64,000 nucleotides of DNA from Symsagittifera roscoffensis (taxonomy: Eukaryota > Xenacoelomorpha > Acoela > Convolutidae). Every line of letters starts with the position of its first letter. The stretch's first letter is position 1. The position numbers and the translations under genes were made by a program. The notes beneath the pieces are model-generated. The model was not told the DNA's origin. It worked only from the letters and a program-made list of their open reading frames with translations, and made no database searches. Shown here in pieces: positions 42,101-53,228 of this stretch. The stretch spans positions 44,251,013 to 44,315,012 of the forward strand of contig NC_087068.1 of assembly GCF_963678635.1 (NCBI RefSeq), written 5' to 3'.

Positions 42101-42674
42101 TAAAATATCTAATCTAATTTCTAGTGTGTTTTCAAATTTAATTTTTTTAAAAAGGTGCTGGGACGCAGGAACATGCTGCCACGCAACAAACTAAAACTAA
42201 CCTAGGCTCTTTAACCTTCTCCGGAACCATTCTAGCTGTTATTGTACTGAATATTGAAATTAAGAAACTGTGAGTAGATTGAACATAGAGTAGGCTACAA
42301 GTTTCTTCGCATTATCACCAAACTTCATACTTGATATTACCACAAAACTTGAAACTTCTTCCTTGTCTCTTCCCCAGTCGTTTTCAGTTTTTTATTCATT
42401 GCGGTCTTGACTGAATTTCGATGAATTACAAAACTCTTCTAAAGGCTTCTGAGCCAATGTCCACTTGAAACGAGCTGTATACCCGGCTTTTTCAACATTT
42501 TTTCATAGTCGTACATCCAAGCAGTAATATTGGCTCTGAAACATGGCCTTAGCCTTTTCCAGCCCATATATTACCTTCATTGGAACCTTAAGTATTTCAC
42601 ATGTCATCTCGTACAGATCTAAGCCTTTGAGACAATTCCATTGAAAAATCAGAATATATACAAAATAGAAGAAG
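39135..42674. repeat. 3.5-kb tandem duplication, left copy
   Basis: AAATTGAACTCTCAAAAAGA starts both copies (39135 and 42675, offset 3540). The copies differ by scattered single bases and one 71-bp insertion or deletion. No large gene; the unit carries the 50-codon signal-peptide-like ORF near its middle. Confidence 0.92.
41313..41465 (+). CDS. Candidate small secreted peptide, 50 aa (repeat-borne), copy A
   Basis: ATG after GTTGAAAA opens 50 codons ending TGA at 41463. Residues 1-20 look like a signal peptide: a basic start (M-V-R-N), hydrophobic core FVLGVLIFLFLF, then S-T-Q-N-Q. The rest, V-T-Q-S-I-I...YHIKALPIVIRTTLK, is basic. The codon after Q21 is GTA, so CAG|GTAACA could also be a splice donor. 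The same reading exists in an inverted, much diverged copy at 54,446-54,282, with matching residues at M1, R3, N4, the hydrophobic core, N20-Q21 and the YHI motif. Function unknown; the ORF lies in a dispersed repeat. Confidence 0.35.
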   Translation: MVRNFVLGVLIFLFLFSTQNQVTQSIIEMGRIYHIKALPIVIRTTLKIFF

Positions 42675-45600
42675 AAATTGAACTCTCAAAAAGATGCAAT
42701 TTTTGACCGATTTCAAAAGTTTGACCCTCTATAATAACTCAATCGGCTACGCGAAACCAGTTTTTGGTGTTTCATTTTTGGTTAAAAAAATATCAGCAGC
42801 TGAAATTTTTGATCACAATGTTTGATTGGATATATCTAATTTACAAATGCAAATTCTGATATTATGCATTAATGCGCAGAACTGTACCAGTTGATGCTCA
42901 GGAAACGTTTATCTATAAATCGCATGTAGTTCCGGCTACACTAACTCAGTGTACTCAAGGTAGCTTAAAAGTATTTTCGAGAAATACTTAATGAATTAAC
43001 AACGTCAATAAACAATTAACATTGAATCAACTCGAACGAGAAAATAAACTCCACCTAACAAAATATCAAATGCGACGAAAAAAAAACATGTATAAAATCA
43101 TTCCCCAATGGTTTTGCTGTATATCAAGATGTTCCACAGTACAAAGACTTGGAAGTCTTTTTAAAAAGTAACCCCCTAGTGGTCCCTACAAACGATAAAA
43201 AGCAATGTAAAAATCAAACCGATATACTATTTTATTCATTCAACGCGGCGAATAAAGATTCTCGTTCCTGAAATAGTTTTTTTGCAAAGCCGAGGACGAC
43301 AAAATTTATTACATTAACTTAGAAAATTCCAGCTGATATTATCACTGACATTTACAGCAAATAAATTTTTAATACAAAAACGTTGTCCGCCTAGGGCTAA
43401 TGCTGGGCTCAAGGCCCGTAAGTTGTTGACCCAAGATAAACAAGACTGCTCGTAACAGGGCAAAGTCTTGAATGTTCCGACTGTCCATTAACTGGTCTCG
43501 AATAGTTTTTGGTTGAAGACAAATTGACAAAAAAGTTTTCGGTTGAAAATAATAAGTTTTGAGTGTTAAATTCGACTCCTGTAATGTTAATAAGATCAAT
43601 TAGCTTGCCTCAATTCAATTTAGAACGATTTGTAGTGCGGGATAAAAAGAAGATAAGAAAAAAAATTTGTAGTGCGGCGACGATTGTACAAACCATAATA
43701 AGAATCATAAAAGATGTAAGATAATAAACTTAAAAATTTGTAGTGCGGTGAGGATTGTAAGAAAAACCAACTGGGCTTATACACTCCTCGCCTTCTTCGA
43801 GAGTCGGAACAACAAGTACCTCCTCAAGTTAGCTCAATTTATTCAATTAAAGAACTGAAAAGACGGCAATAAACTTCACTCTATGTGAAATTTGATTCAA
43901 TCAACGTTTTTTTAAACAAATCTTTTATCATTTTAGTCCTTATAGCCTCGAGCTATCACATGATGTACAAATTTTGGGTTAAAAACAGTGCACACAAAAC
44001 AATTGCATCAAAACAGGTCATAAGCCGACAAACCGATGCCAATATACTTCAAAGTAAGCATACATTTTGGGAGGTTGCATCTTCTCAAAATGAAATCCTT
44101 GTCTAAAAAACACTTTCTTAGCACCTGCGGGCTTGCAGTTTCAATCAAGTATAAACTATCAATTTTCTAATTTTGGTTTGTTCTAACAAGCCATCCAGAG
44201 TTCGTAGAGACTCGCAATGGGTCGACCAACGTAATGCGGTTTAAAGGCTAGCAGCCAAACGATCAAATTAACTGGTCACATGCAGAAAATAGATCACATG
44301 GATGGGTCTTAGCATCCCAGACCACAAAGTGACTACTTGAAACTTGGCTGATACGTTTATTTCATTACTAATGTTTTTGTTCTGTAGAGATATGCCCTAT
44401 CCACATTCCCAACTCCTCATATCCTGTAAGCAAAAAGAGATGTTCTTAAACCAAAGTCAGGTCATATCTGGAGAGCTAAAAATTAAAATAAACTTATGTA
44501 AAAGTTCAACGACCGACCCTTCTTATTTCTTGGTCTTCGTTGCAGAAGGAGCTTCTTCACAACCGGGAAGGGTTATCTCGTAAGATCCCAGCCTTCCTGA
44601 TTTGCAAAAAAGGACAAGTAACGATTGTATCTAAACAACGCTACTTTCTGGAGGGCTTTTGTTCTTCGGGTCATTAATTCTCTCGTTCGATATCTTTTCG
44701 CAGTTTTTATTGTAACACTTCTGCGATTGTTCTCGTTGTTCTAACTTTCGCGAGTTTTCAGTTGTCTCAAAAATATCTGATTATAATGCATTTTTTTTTC
44801 TAATTGAAATAAAAAAAAAACATTTCTTCAGTAAATCCGACCTTCAGGTTTTGCTAATAACGCCCTATTTTGCTATATTCGATGTACCGTGCCTTGTGAG
44901 TTTTTGTTCCGACCAGTTGAAAAATGGTGAGGAACTTTGTACTCGGTTTCTTAATTTTTTTGTTTTTGTTTTCCACGCAAAATCAGGTAACACAATCAAT
45001 TATCGAAATGGGTCGAATTTATCATATTAAAGCCCTTCCAATCGTGATTCGAACGACATTAAAAATTTTCTTCTGAACTTTTTTCACGGTATCGAAAAAA
45101 CCGGATTTAATTCTCGATTTTTCGTCTTAATTCTAGCGAAAAAAACAAGCGAGCAGGCTTACAACAGCTAAACTATGCCTAATTTAAGACCTTTAAACTT
45201 AACTTTAAGAAAGTAAAACCAGTTTTCGGAATTTTAGGCTCCATTTTCAAAACCAAAAATTTGAAAATTTTTTGCAAAAAAAATTAAAAAATTTTTTTCT
45301 AGTCATTTTTCGGCAAAATTTTTTGTCTAAATTGCCTATATTAGTATGACTGTCTAATATGTTTAAATTTTATCTTTACGTCAGACCCTTTTATCACGTA
45401 AAGCAGAAAAAACTACACTAAATTGAAAAAAGTCTTAAATTGTAGTTTTCTAAATTGTACAGTAACCGGCTATCCTCGTTTTACAATTTGCCTACGATTC
45501 TGTTCTAATGGCACATACGCCCAAGACAGCTAGCTCAATATAGTGCACCATCAAAATGATACAATGCCATGAGGCAGAATCTACAAAACACATATAGAAG

Positions 45601-46289
45601 GAAATTTATCTGCATCAAACCAACTCACTACGTGCTATAAATGGCATCATAACACATTGATATAGCCTCTCAATTTTTTCCTTAATCGGCACCATGAAGA
45701 AATAAGGAAGATAAAATATCTAATCTAATTTCTAGTGTGTTTTCAAATTTAATTTTTTTAAAAAGGTGCTGGGACGCAGGAACATGCTGCCACGCAACAA
45801 ACTAAAACTAACCTAGGCTCTTTAACCTTCTCCGGAACCATTCTAGCTGTTATTGTACTGAATATTGAAATTAAGAAACTGTGAGTAGATTGAACATAGA
45901 GTAGGCTACAAGTTTCTTCGCATTATCACCAAACTTCATACTTGATATTACCACAAAACTTGAAACTTCTTCCTTGTCTCTTCCCCAGTCGTTTTCAATT
46001 TTTTATTCATTGCGGTCTTGACTGAATTTCGATGAATTACAAAACTCTTCTAAAGGCTTCTGAGCCAATGTCCACTTGAAACGAGCTGTATACCCGGCTT
46101 TTTCAACATTTTTTCATAGTCGTACATCCAAGCAGTAATATTGGCTCTGAAACATGGCCTTAGCCTTTTCCAGCCCATATATTACCTTCATTGGAACCTT
46201 AAGTATTTCACATGTCATCTCGTACAGATCTAAGCCTTTGAGACAATTCCATTGAAAAATCAGAATATATACAAAATAGAAGAAGAAAT
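42675..46289. repeat. 3.6-kb tandem duplication, right copy
   Basis: Second copy, with an extra 71 bp at about 43,688-43,758 that is flanked by a diverged direct repeat (AATTTGTAGTGCGG...GATTGTA). The copy ends at ATAGAAGAAGAAAT. Confidence 0.92.
44924..45076 (+). CDS. Candidate small secreted peptide, 50 aa (repeat-borne), copy B
   Basis: Tandem-duplicate copy of the ORF at 41,313. One coding change in the core (G-V-L to G-F-L) and a few silent or flanking changes leave the frame open. Confidence 0.35.
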   Translation: MVRNFVLGFLIFLFLFSTQNQVTQSIIEMGRIYHIKALPIVIRTTLKIFF

Positions 46290-48160
46290 AAGAGTGCGCA
46301 TACTATCAGTTTCACAGAGGCAATGCTGAGTTGAAAAAAGTTTTCGCATGTCTCGATAAAAAAATAAAGTCCCAGCTAAAGCTGGAAGTACCTGTGTGAC
46401 ATTTTTGATATTATTATTTTTATGAGGGATGAAATAGGTAAATTCAGAATTTCAAAATTGGACTTCGCCCATAACCCTTGTTGTTTCTCTACTGTAAAAA
46501 TTTGGAACTTTCAAAACAACAGAACATGTTTTTTCAAAATTGAAGAATTGCCGTTACTGTAGGAAGAATTTTTGCAATCAGTTCTGTCAAATGATTCCTT
46601 CAGTGCAGATGACATGGGCATGTTTAAGATTCTTAGAAATCAAAAAGTTTATAAGAGGTCAAAAAATCAACATTCGATTTTTCAGAGAATCATAGTTTTA
46701 CGAGTAAAAACAAACTGGATGTAGCTGCTTAGGCCAAAAGGATGTACTCAAATACTTTTTCAATTTTGGAGCTTAGTTTTCGATAAAGGTCAAATAGTTT
46801 CAAAAGACGTGCACAAAAATTTTAACCTGACTTTTTTGAAGGACAACTTATTGTGTTAAAAAAAGAAGTCATTTTTTCAGGGTAGCTTTCTACAACCCGT
46901 TACTTTGGTTGGTACCAAAACAGCGGATTGGAGAGGGTAGTTCGAGAAAGTCCAGAAATTTCAAAAAACGGTCGTAAAAAGAAAAATATAACTTTTCAGA
47001 GAGCACAAGTTCTGCAGAGGCGACGTTGCAATTCGCATTCACATGCAAAAATATGACCAATAACGCTACTGGAAATACTGAATAAGAAATTTTGAGTCTA
47101 CAAAACTGCTAAGTGACACAAGCCATTTATGACGCATTAGCAGTACTAGTCATTATGAAAAAAATATATATACCAACATGCCTCAATTTATAGAGCAGAC
47201 GCATTTTAATTAGCATACGAAAATGTTCATTAAAAATCCGACCCTACCCAGGTTCGAACCCTCTTATTTTGCTGCTGGTCTCCTTCCCTAGCTCTACGCT
47301 ACAGAACCATGATATCTTGAAGCTAAAGTGCTTTTTGTAATATTGCAGTCTGTGTTAATATCTTTAGCATTGGCTGTACTTAACAGCAGGTTATTGATCA
47401 AAATGAACACTTTCAAAATGAACACTAATATTTGTGACTTAGGTTGAAAAAAAAGAGTTCACACAATCACAAAAGCTTTGCATGTGTAAACAACACGTTC
47501 TTTCCAAAAACACGTTCTATCCATTGAACTCAAAATCTCACAGTTAGGCGGGTGGTTTTTGAGAAAACGAAAAATTGGGTAAAAAATCCCCATAGACGTT
47601 TTCGAAGACTGTAGAAAGTATGTTAGAAGAAAAGAGACTAAGTGCAGACACACAGGTTTGTACGCAGGTCGTCCCAGCAATGCTCGCTTTTCCTACCAAT
47701 ACCCGTCGCTAAAACTTTTGCAAAAAGTGCAAAAAAATTTCCATAGCATTTCAAAAAAAGTAAAATGAAATAAAAAAAAAACGAATTTCATAAATTTTCA
47801 AATCATCTGTTTTTATCAAACAGAACTTCTACAGAACCATGCCTAATGGAAAAAAAATCATTTTTAAATTAGCAAAAGAACAAAACTTGTGAAGCAGAAA
47901 CGAAGCCGACAATCATTGGGCAGAATCCAATCGAGTTGAAAAACTCAAAATTGTAAAAAAAAAATTACTTCGAAAGGTCCACTACTGATCTTTAATGAAT
48001 AGCACATGTAACTACTATTATATTTGCTTCAAAACACAAGAAAAATCCGTGATAGGAGACATCAGCCGACATAACTGGAGCAAACAAACGAAAAACCTAC
48101 AATTCAATTTTTGTTGAAGATAGTTTTTTCAATTTTATAAATACTGAGAAAATAAACACT
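46290..48160. repeat. Dispersed repeat related to 26,690-27,960, interrupted by the tRNA-like element
   Basis: CCCAGCTAAAGCTGGA at 46,371 matches 26,691, with similar DNA at intervals to about 47,960. The 47,015-47,492 element interrupts it. A CAGAGGC-type hairpin module lies just before it at 46,313. No gene is seen. Confidence 0.5.
47015..47492 (-). repeat. Hairpin-bounded tRNA-like dispersed element, copy 3 (inserted in another repeat)
   Basis: Third copy, with the best box sequences: TAGCGTAGAGC and GGTTCGAACC on the minus strand at 47,250-47,335. It interrupts a repeat whose uninterrupted relative is at about 26,690-27,960, so it has moved. Confidence 0.6.
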
Positions 48161-48167
48161 TAGCCGT

Positions 48168-48649
48168 TTGTTATTTATAATAGTAATTGAAGAAGCTAAG
48201 AAAAAATGTCGTTCCAAGTTACCATTAGATTTGATCTATGCAGATGACATCGTAATATCCGCTGAAACGAAATCCCAGTCTATTGAGAAGTTTAAAATTT
48301 GGAACAAGACTTTGCAAGAACGCTGTTTAAAATTTAACGTGGAAAAGGCAAAGCTTTTGATTTCTGGCCAAAAGTGTTTTCCTCAAAAAAACCATGCACT
48401 TGTTGTCTAAAGGGAGTCGGCGCCGATTCAATGCACTGCAATTTCGGTAATCAATGGGTGCATAAAAAATGCAGTGGTCTCACGAAAAAATCTAAACATG
48501 ATACTAATTATGTTTGTCCAAGATGGAATAATCCTTACAATTATAGCTCGAATCAGAATACTACTCCACGGATCAATCAAGTAATCAGTAATGTCTTCAA
48601 TAACGTTAATATTCAAGATTCATTACACTTGCGAGAACAAGTATCTTGA
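48168..48649 (+). pseudogene. Non-LTR retrotransposon fragment: RT catalytic box and C-terminal PHD-like finger
   Basis: The first frame reads LPLDLIYADDIVISAETKSQ, an intact catalytic box, then FNVEKAKLLISGQK. After a frame change at about 48,375 comes PCTCCLKGVGADSMHCNFGN and QWVHKKCSGLTKK, with a final C (CPRW) present. This is the finger seen after the RT palm in some non-LTR proteins. Only this part of the element is present. Confidence 0.8.
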
Positions 48650-49379
48650 AATCGGGAACTAGATTTGCTTTCAGAAAGCTAATATTCTGATCGATGATGC
48701 ATTTATTGCGTAATTTTCAGCATAAACATAAATCTTTTCACCCAGATAACAGAATTCTTTTACAGTATCCATGGCCAATTCTCGCAAATGTAATAAATCT
48801 TAAAAAATAACGTTATTGAAGTTTAGGCCAAGGATACTGTAAAGGAATTCTGTTATCTGGGTGAAACGATTTATGTTTATGCTGAAAATGACGCAATAAA
48901 TGCGTCATCGATCAAAATATTAGCTTTCTAAAAACAAATCTAATTCCCGATTTCAAGATACTTGTTCTGGCAAGTGTAAAAAATCTTAAAGATTAACGTC
49001 ATCGAAGTTTAGGCCATGGATACTGTAAAAGAATTCTGTCATCTGGGCGAAAAGATTTATGTTTATGCTGAAAATGACACAATGAATGCGTCATCGATCA
49101 GAATATTAGCTTTCTAAAAACAAATCTAGTTCCCGATTTCAAGATATTTGTTCTCGCAAGTGTAAAAAATCTTAAAGATTAACGTCATTGAAGTTTAGGC
49201 CATGGATACTGTAAAAGAATTCTGTTATCTGGGTGAAAAGATTTATGTTTATGCTGAAAATGACGCAATAAATGCGTCATCGATCAGAATATTAGCTTTC
49301 TAAAAACAAATCTAGTTCGCGATTTCAGGATACTTGTTCTCGCAAGTGCAATAAATCTTACAGATTAACGTTATTGAAG
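48646..49379. repeat. RT-derived repeat: one inverted copy and three direct 186-bp copies
   Basis: 48,646-48,776 is the reverse complement of the following unit. Direct units have GTTTAGGCCA at 48,821, 49,007 and 49,193, an exact 186-bp period. Each direct unit reads MDTVKEFCYLGEKIYVYAEN in one frame (with variants), the F-C-Y-L-G motif that normally follows the finger in this RT family. The array is therefore an amplified piece of the adjacent retrotransposon. Confidence 0.85.
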
Positions 49380-50017
49380 ACATTACTGATTAGAGACATT
49401 ATTGAAGATAAAAATCTTGCATTTCTTGGGTTTTCGAATCTATGCTTAGAATGATTATTAATTTCTCATTTACTTCACAACCGACAAAAATTTGGAAAAA
49501 CTCAAGGAAAAATGTAAAAATCAATTGTTATTGTTTAAAATATCAAAACTTCAAATATCAAATGAATGTTTGCAACTCGCAGGGGTGATAAAAATTGTTT
49601 TGACTATAACTGACAAAACATTTCATTCTTATCAAGAAAATTTTATATACAAAAAATTGCAGTCTGCTAGAAAAATTCGTCCTTCAACCGGCTACAAACT
49701 TTTGTTGTAACTACTTGAAGCTATTTATTTTAACGACGGTGGTGATAGTCGTTTTAAGCACCATTGTTTCTTAAGATTTCAATTATTTGAGAAAGTTGCA
49801 AATAGCAGGACCTTTTTAGTGCGGAACTTTGCAAATAGCATAAGCAGAACTTTAAGAGCAACCCCATGAAAACGTTAGAAAAAAGATCGCTTGAAACTGA
49901 ACAAACAACAACAAGAGACCTTAACAAACAACATAATACAAATGGAGCTTTAAACACTCAAATCACATGTTCTAGATTTTTCTATAATCACATGTCATAT
50001 CGAATGATATCAGACCT
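49380..50017. other. No recognised gene
   Basis: A 72-codon ORF at 49,492-49,710 is Lys/Leu/Gln-rich and not recognised. It could be more of the broken retrotransposon. Nothing else supported. Confidence 0.35.
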
Positions 50018-53000
50018 CTACGGAGATACTTTGAATAGTAATACATCAGCCATTGTAGATGCACTTGGAACATTGGCCGAATTGTTCACACTTAGAGCTT
50101 GCTGACCAGCTGAAATTAACTCATTGGCAGAAATCATTGGTTCAAGTTTGCTCCCATTACAATCCTCAATTTTGATGGTTCTCGTTTCTTCACGTTTTAA
50201 TGTTACGTCTAGATATCCCGGCACAATCGACGCAACTTTCTTATACTCTTTCACTTCAAGATAGTACTCTCGCAATTTATCTTCATGTGCCGCTGTCGTT
50301 TTTGAGATAACAACAAAGGCTTCTTTTCCTTTAGCATTGCCAAGTGTCATTTTAAAACTCGGGTTTTCTACGTTCAGTCTTGCCATCAGCTTGTCATGTC
50401 GGTTCGCGAAAGCTCTGGCTTTCGGAATACCTTCAAAATTCTTGTATATCAGTTTTTCATTTGGACCTCTCAGAAATGTCTGGATTTCTTGAACTTCATG
50501 GATCGCTTCAGGTTGGTTCCACGTTAACTGAGGTTCGCCTGCGCTTACAATTTGTTCCAAGTATTTCAATCGTAGTAAGCATACTTCTTTTAGGGAATCT
50601 GATATGATGACATTTATCTTCATCTTCTTCGTCACAACATATTTCGCAATCCATTTAACTACCGTTTGATTCAGTGGCCGGTAATTTATAATTGACTCTA
50701 ATAAGCGATTCGCGGTGCCAAAGTTCTTATTGTTTTCCATGGTTTCAATTAATTTCAAACTCGAATCTATATATCTTTCAAGGTGATCTGGATGCCCTTC
50801 TTTCACCAAAAATCCGATCCGGTCGCAAATTTTCTTCTGCAAAACTGAGTTATTTTTAGCTACGGTAGAAAGTAATGATAAAAGTCTAGACACATCCGAA
50901 ATACTGCTAATAAGGACGTTTACTTGCTCTTCAGGAAAAACTTGCTTTTCATTCATATAACTCAAAATAAGGGTGATCGGGTCATTTGAACTTGAATACT
51001 GCCTTGATGCATACGAGTTGTAATAATAATTGCGAAAAGAACGAGTCAATCATCATCATTATTTCTTCATGCGTGAAGCCTTTTTTGATATTTTGCAGAC
51101 AATTGAAAAGGTTATCGAAGTCTCTTGCATTTCCACAATTTTTTATGAAACAATGGAAATAGTGCTTGACCTCTTCTTCGGGGAATGAACTCACAGTTGC
51201 CGCTAAAACACTCGCAGTTCTGGTAGAACTTATTCCGACTTGCACTAACAATTTTAACAAATATAAGATCAGCTCCTTGCTTTCCAGATGGTTGCAGACG
51301 TCCAAAAGGCTAATCGATTCACTTTCGTTTAGTGTTAGGCCTGAACTCATAGCATCTTTCACCAAACGCTTTGCTTCTTCAATCTTCTCGTTTTGGATCA
51401 AATTTTGTATTCTTCTAACTACACTTGAAAAATCCGACTTACAAGTTATTGAGAAGTCGTGGTCTTCCCTCCACAAAACGAGAACTCTCTTCTTGTACCA
51501 TTTATCGCGAGTTGCTCCTTCATTGCCACTTGGACCAGAACACCCGGATCCGAAATCTTTGGCCATCCAAAACCCATCTTTTCCCTTTTCGTTGAAGCCA
51601 CTATCACCCGTATTTTTGCCTGTCTTTGATTCATAATTAATCAAGTTTTTCGCAGTCAGAGGAATTTTTAAGTTTCGAGCAGGATCAGTATTTTCAGTAA
51701 GGGATTTGAGTTCATTCAAGCTCACTCTAGTTTTGATAGTTTCGCAGACCTCGAATCGACATTTACCATTACAAGACATGTGCCAGCCGGAACCCCATCC
51801 ACCCTCCCCGAACCCGCATTCTCCCGAATCCTTGATTTTAAAATTAGCAGTCGCCACATAAAATTTATATCTAACATGACCACTTTCTTTTCGATCACAC
51901 TCCAACGCGGCTTTAACTCCAGTTAAAACACTTCGATCATTGCCTTTGAAAAATTGGACGATGTCCTCAGATTTTTTCGAAATAGACGCGTCTGAATATT
52001 CAAAATCAAGAGCCCAAACTAGGTACGAAGCACCAGGTATATCCATGTATCGGTTCAATTTCACACAAAGATCTTGCGTACTAGAATTGATAGTGCAGGG
52101 TGCAGGCGCTTTTCCGAGACCATTCCAGCACAGTGAATAAACTAACGCGACTCTATAACCCGAAGTGATTGTTTGTAAAGCGTGCGGACAACTAGCAAAA
52201 TGAGCAACAAAAACGCATTGTGAATTACTACCTTCTAGACTGTTTTTGAACACTTTCTCCTGTTTATTATGTTTCACTACAAGATCTCCGCCACTGAAAA
52301 TGGAAGGCAACTGTATAATTAAAGTACCGAACATATTGTCATGTTTTTCCGTATCTTTATGCTCGTCAAACTTGCCACCCTGTTCATAAATAAGCAACTT
52401 GTACAGAACGCCATAAATTTCTTTATCGTCCAAACCCAAATCTTTTTTAACTTTCGATTGAATAAGCTGATCAACCTTGGAAGCGAACTCACTACTATCA
52501 ATCGAAAAGTATTTCGGGTCAATTTGAATACTTTTTCTCACCTTTTTATCAATCAACGTCTCTTCGCCCAATCCGTACGGAGAATCTTTGCAGTACTTTC
52601 TCACGCTTTCGCAAACAATTTTAGTCATCGGTAATGGTAAAATTCCATAACCTAGAATATTTATCATCGGCATGTTCGGAACATCAAGAACACTTAATAA
52701 TCCACCTGTCGCGTAATCTCCGGAACCATTAGAAAACTTCTCAATAACTGATTTCAATTCCTTTCTCAGTTTCTCCATTGTAACCATATCAGAAGCTTCT
52801 GACGACGAAGAGCTTGCTCTGGGCTCACATTGATTTTTGAAGTCCAGTTTAACCTTTTTGACAGAAGATGCATAATAGCTGCAGTCGGATCCAGAAGAAT
52901 CATCTTCAGGATCGATTCCACTCATGATGTCAATTTTTGACCTCTGCCGACCCTTGCGACGAGACCCTTCTGGTAAATCGATGAACTTTACACGTCCATG

Positions 53001-53228
53001 AACTTCAGCGTGGTCGATATCTTCACAGCTCTCATCTTCGTGTTGACGATCTCGCGTTGAACCGAGAACTTCGCCATTTCCTGGTGTCATCTGAAAACTG
53101 TCTCCGTTTTCGGAATCAGACTTTTCAACATAATCATCGTCATCGCAGGAATCTGAGTCTATTTCACTCGCCTCAACCTCTTCTATTTCAGAATCAACGT
53201 CCATTTCTATATCCGAATAGGCGTCCAT
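50018..53228 (-). CDS. 2-oxoglutarate/Fe(II)-dependent oxygenase-like protein with helical C-terminal region
   Basis: ATG at 53228 (MDAYSDIEMDVDSE). Residues 1-150 are acidic and Ser-rich with a basic RRKGRQRSK, possibly nuclear. A P4H-type jelly-roll domain at about 200-370 has FDEHKDTEK (iron ligands H290 and D292), GGDLVV, and CPHALQTITSGYRVALVYSL (third ligand H349 and R359 for 2-oxoglutarate). A Cys/Gly-rich part follows, and the rest is helical, repeat-like and Leu-rich. The family hydroxylates protein or nucleic-acid substrates; the substrate here is unknown. The frame shifts near 51,000. Removing the 16 nt 50,999-51,014, which begin GT and end AG, joins 738 and 326 codons exactly in phase, giving 1,064 residues. 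A sequencing error or real frameshift is as likely. A TTTTGATTGCAG just upstream of the ATG at about 53,247 suggests a 5' UTR intron. Confidence 0.75.

Noticed and set aside
48777-49379. CRISPR or centromeric satellite
   Set aside because: The 186-bp units are contiguous, with no spacers, and are derived from the neighbouring RT coding sequence; only three copies.
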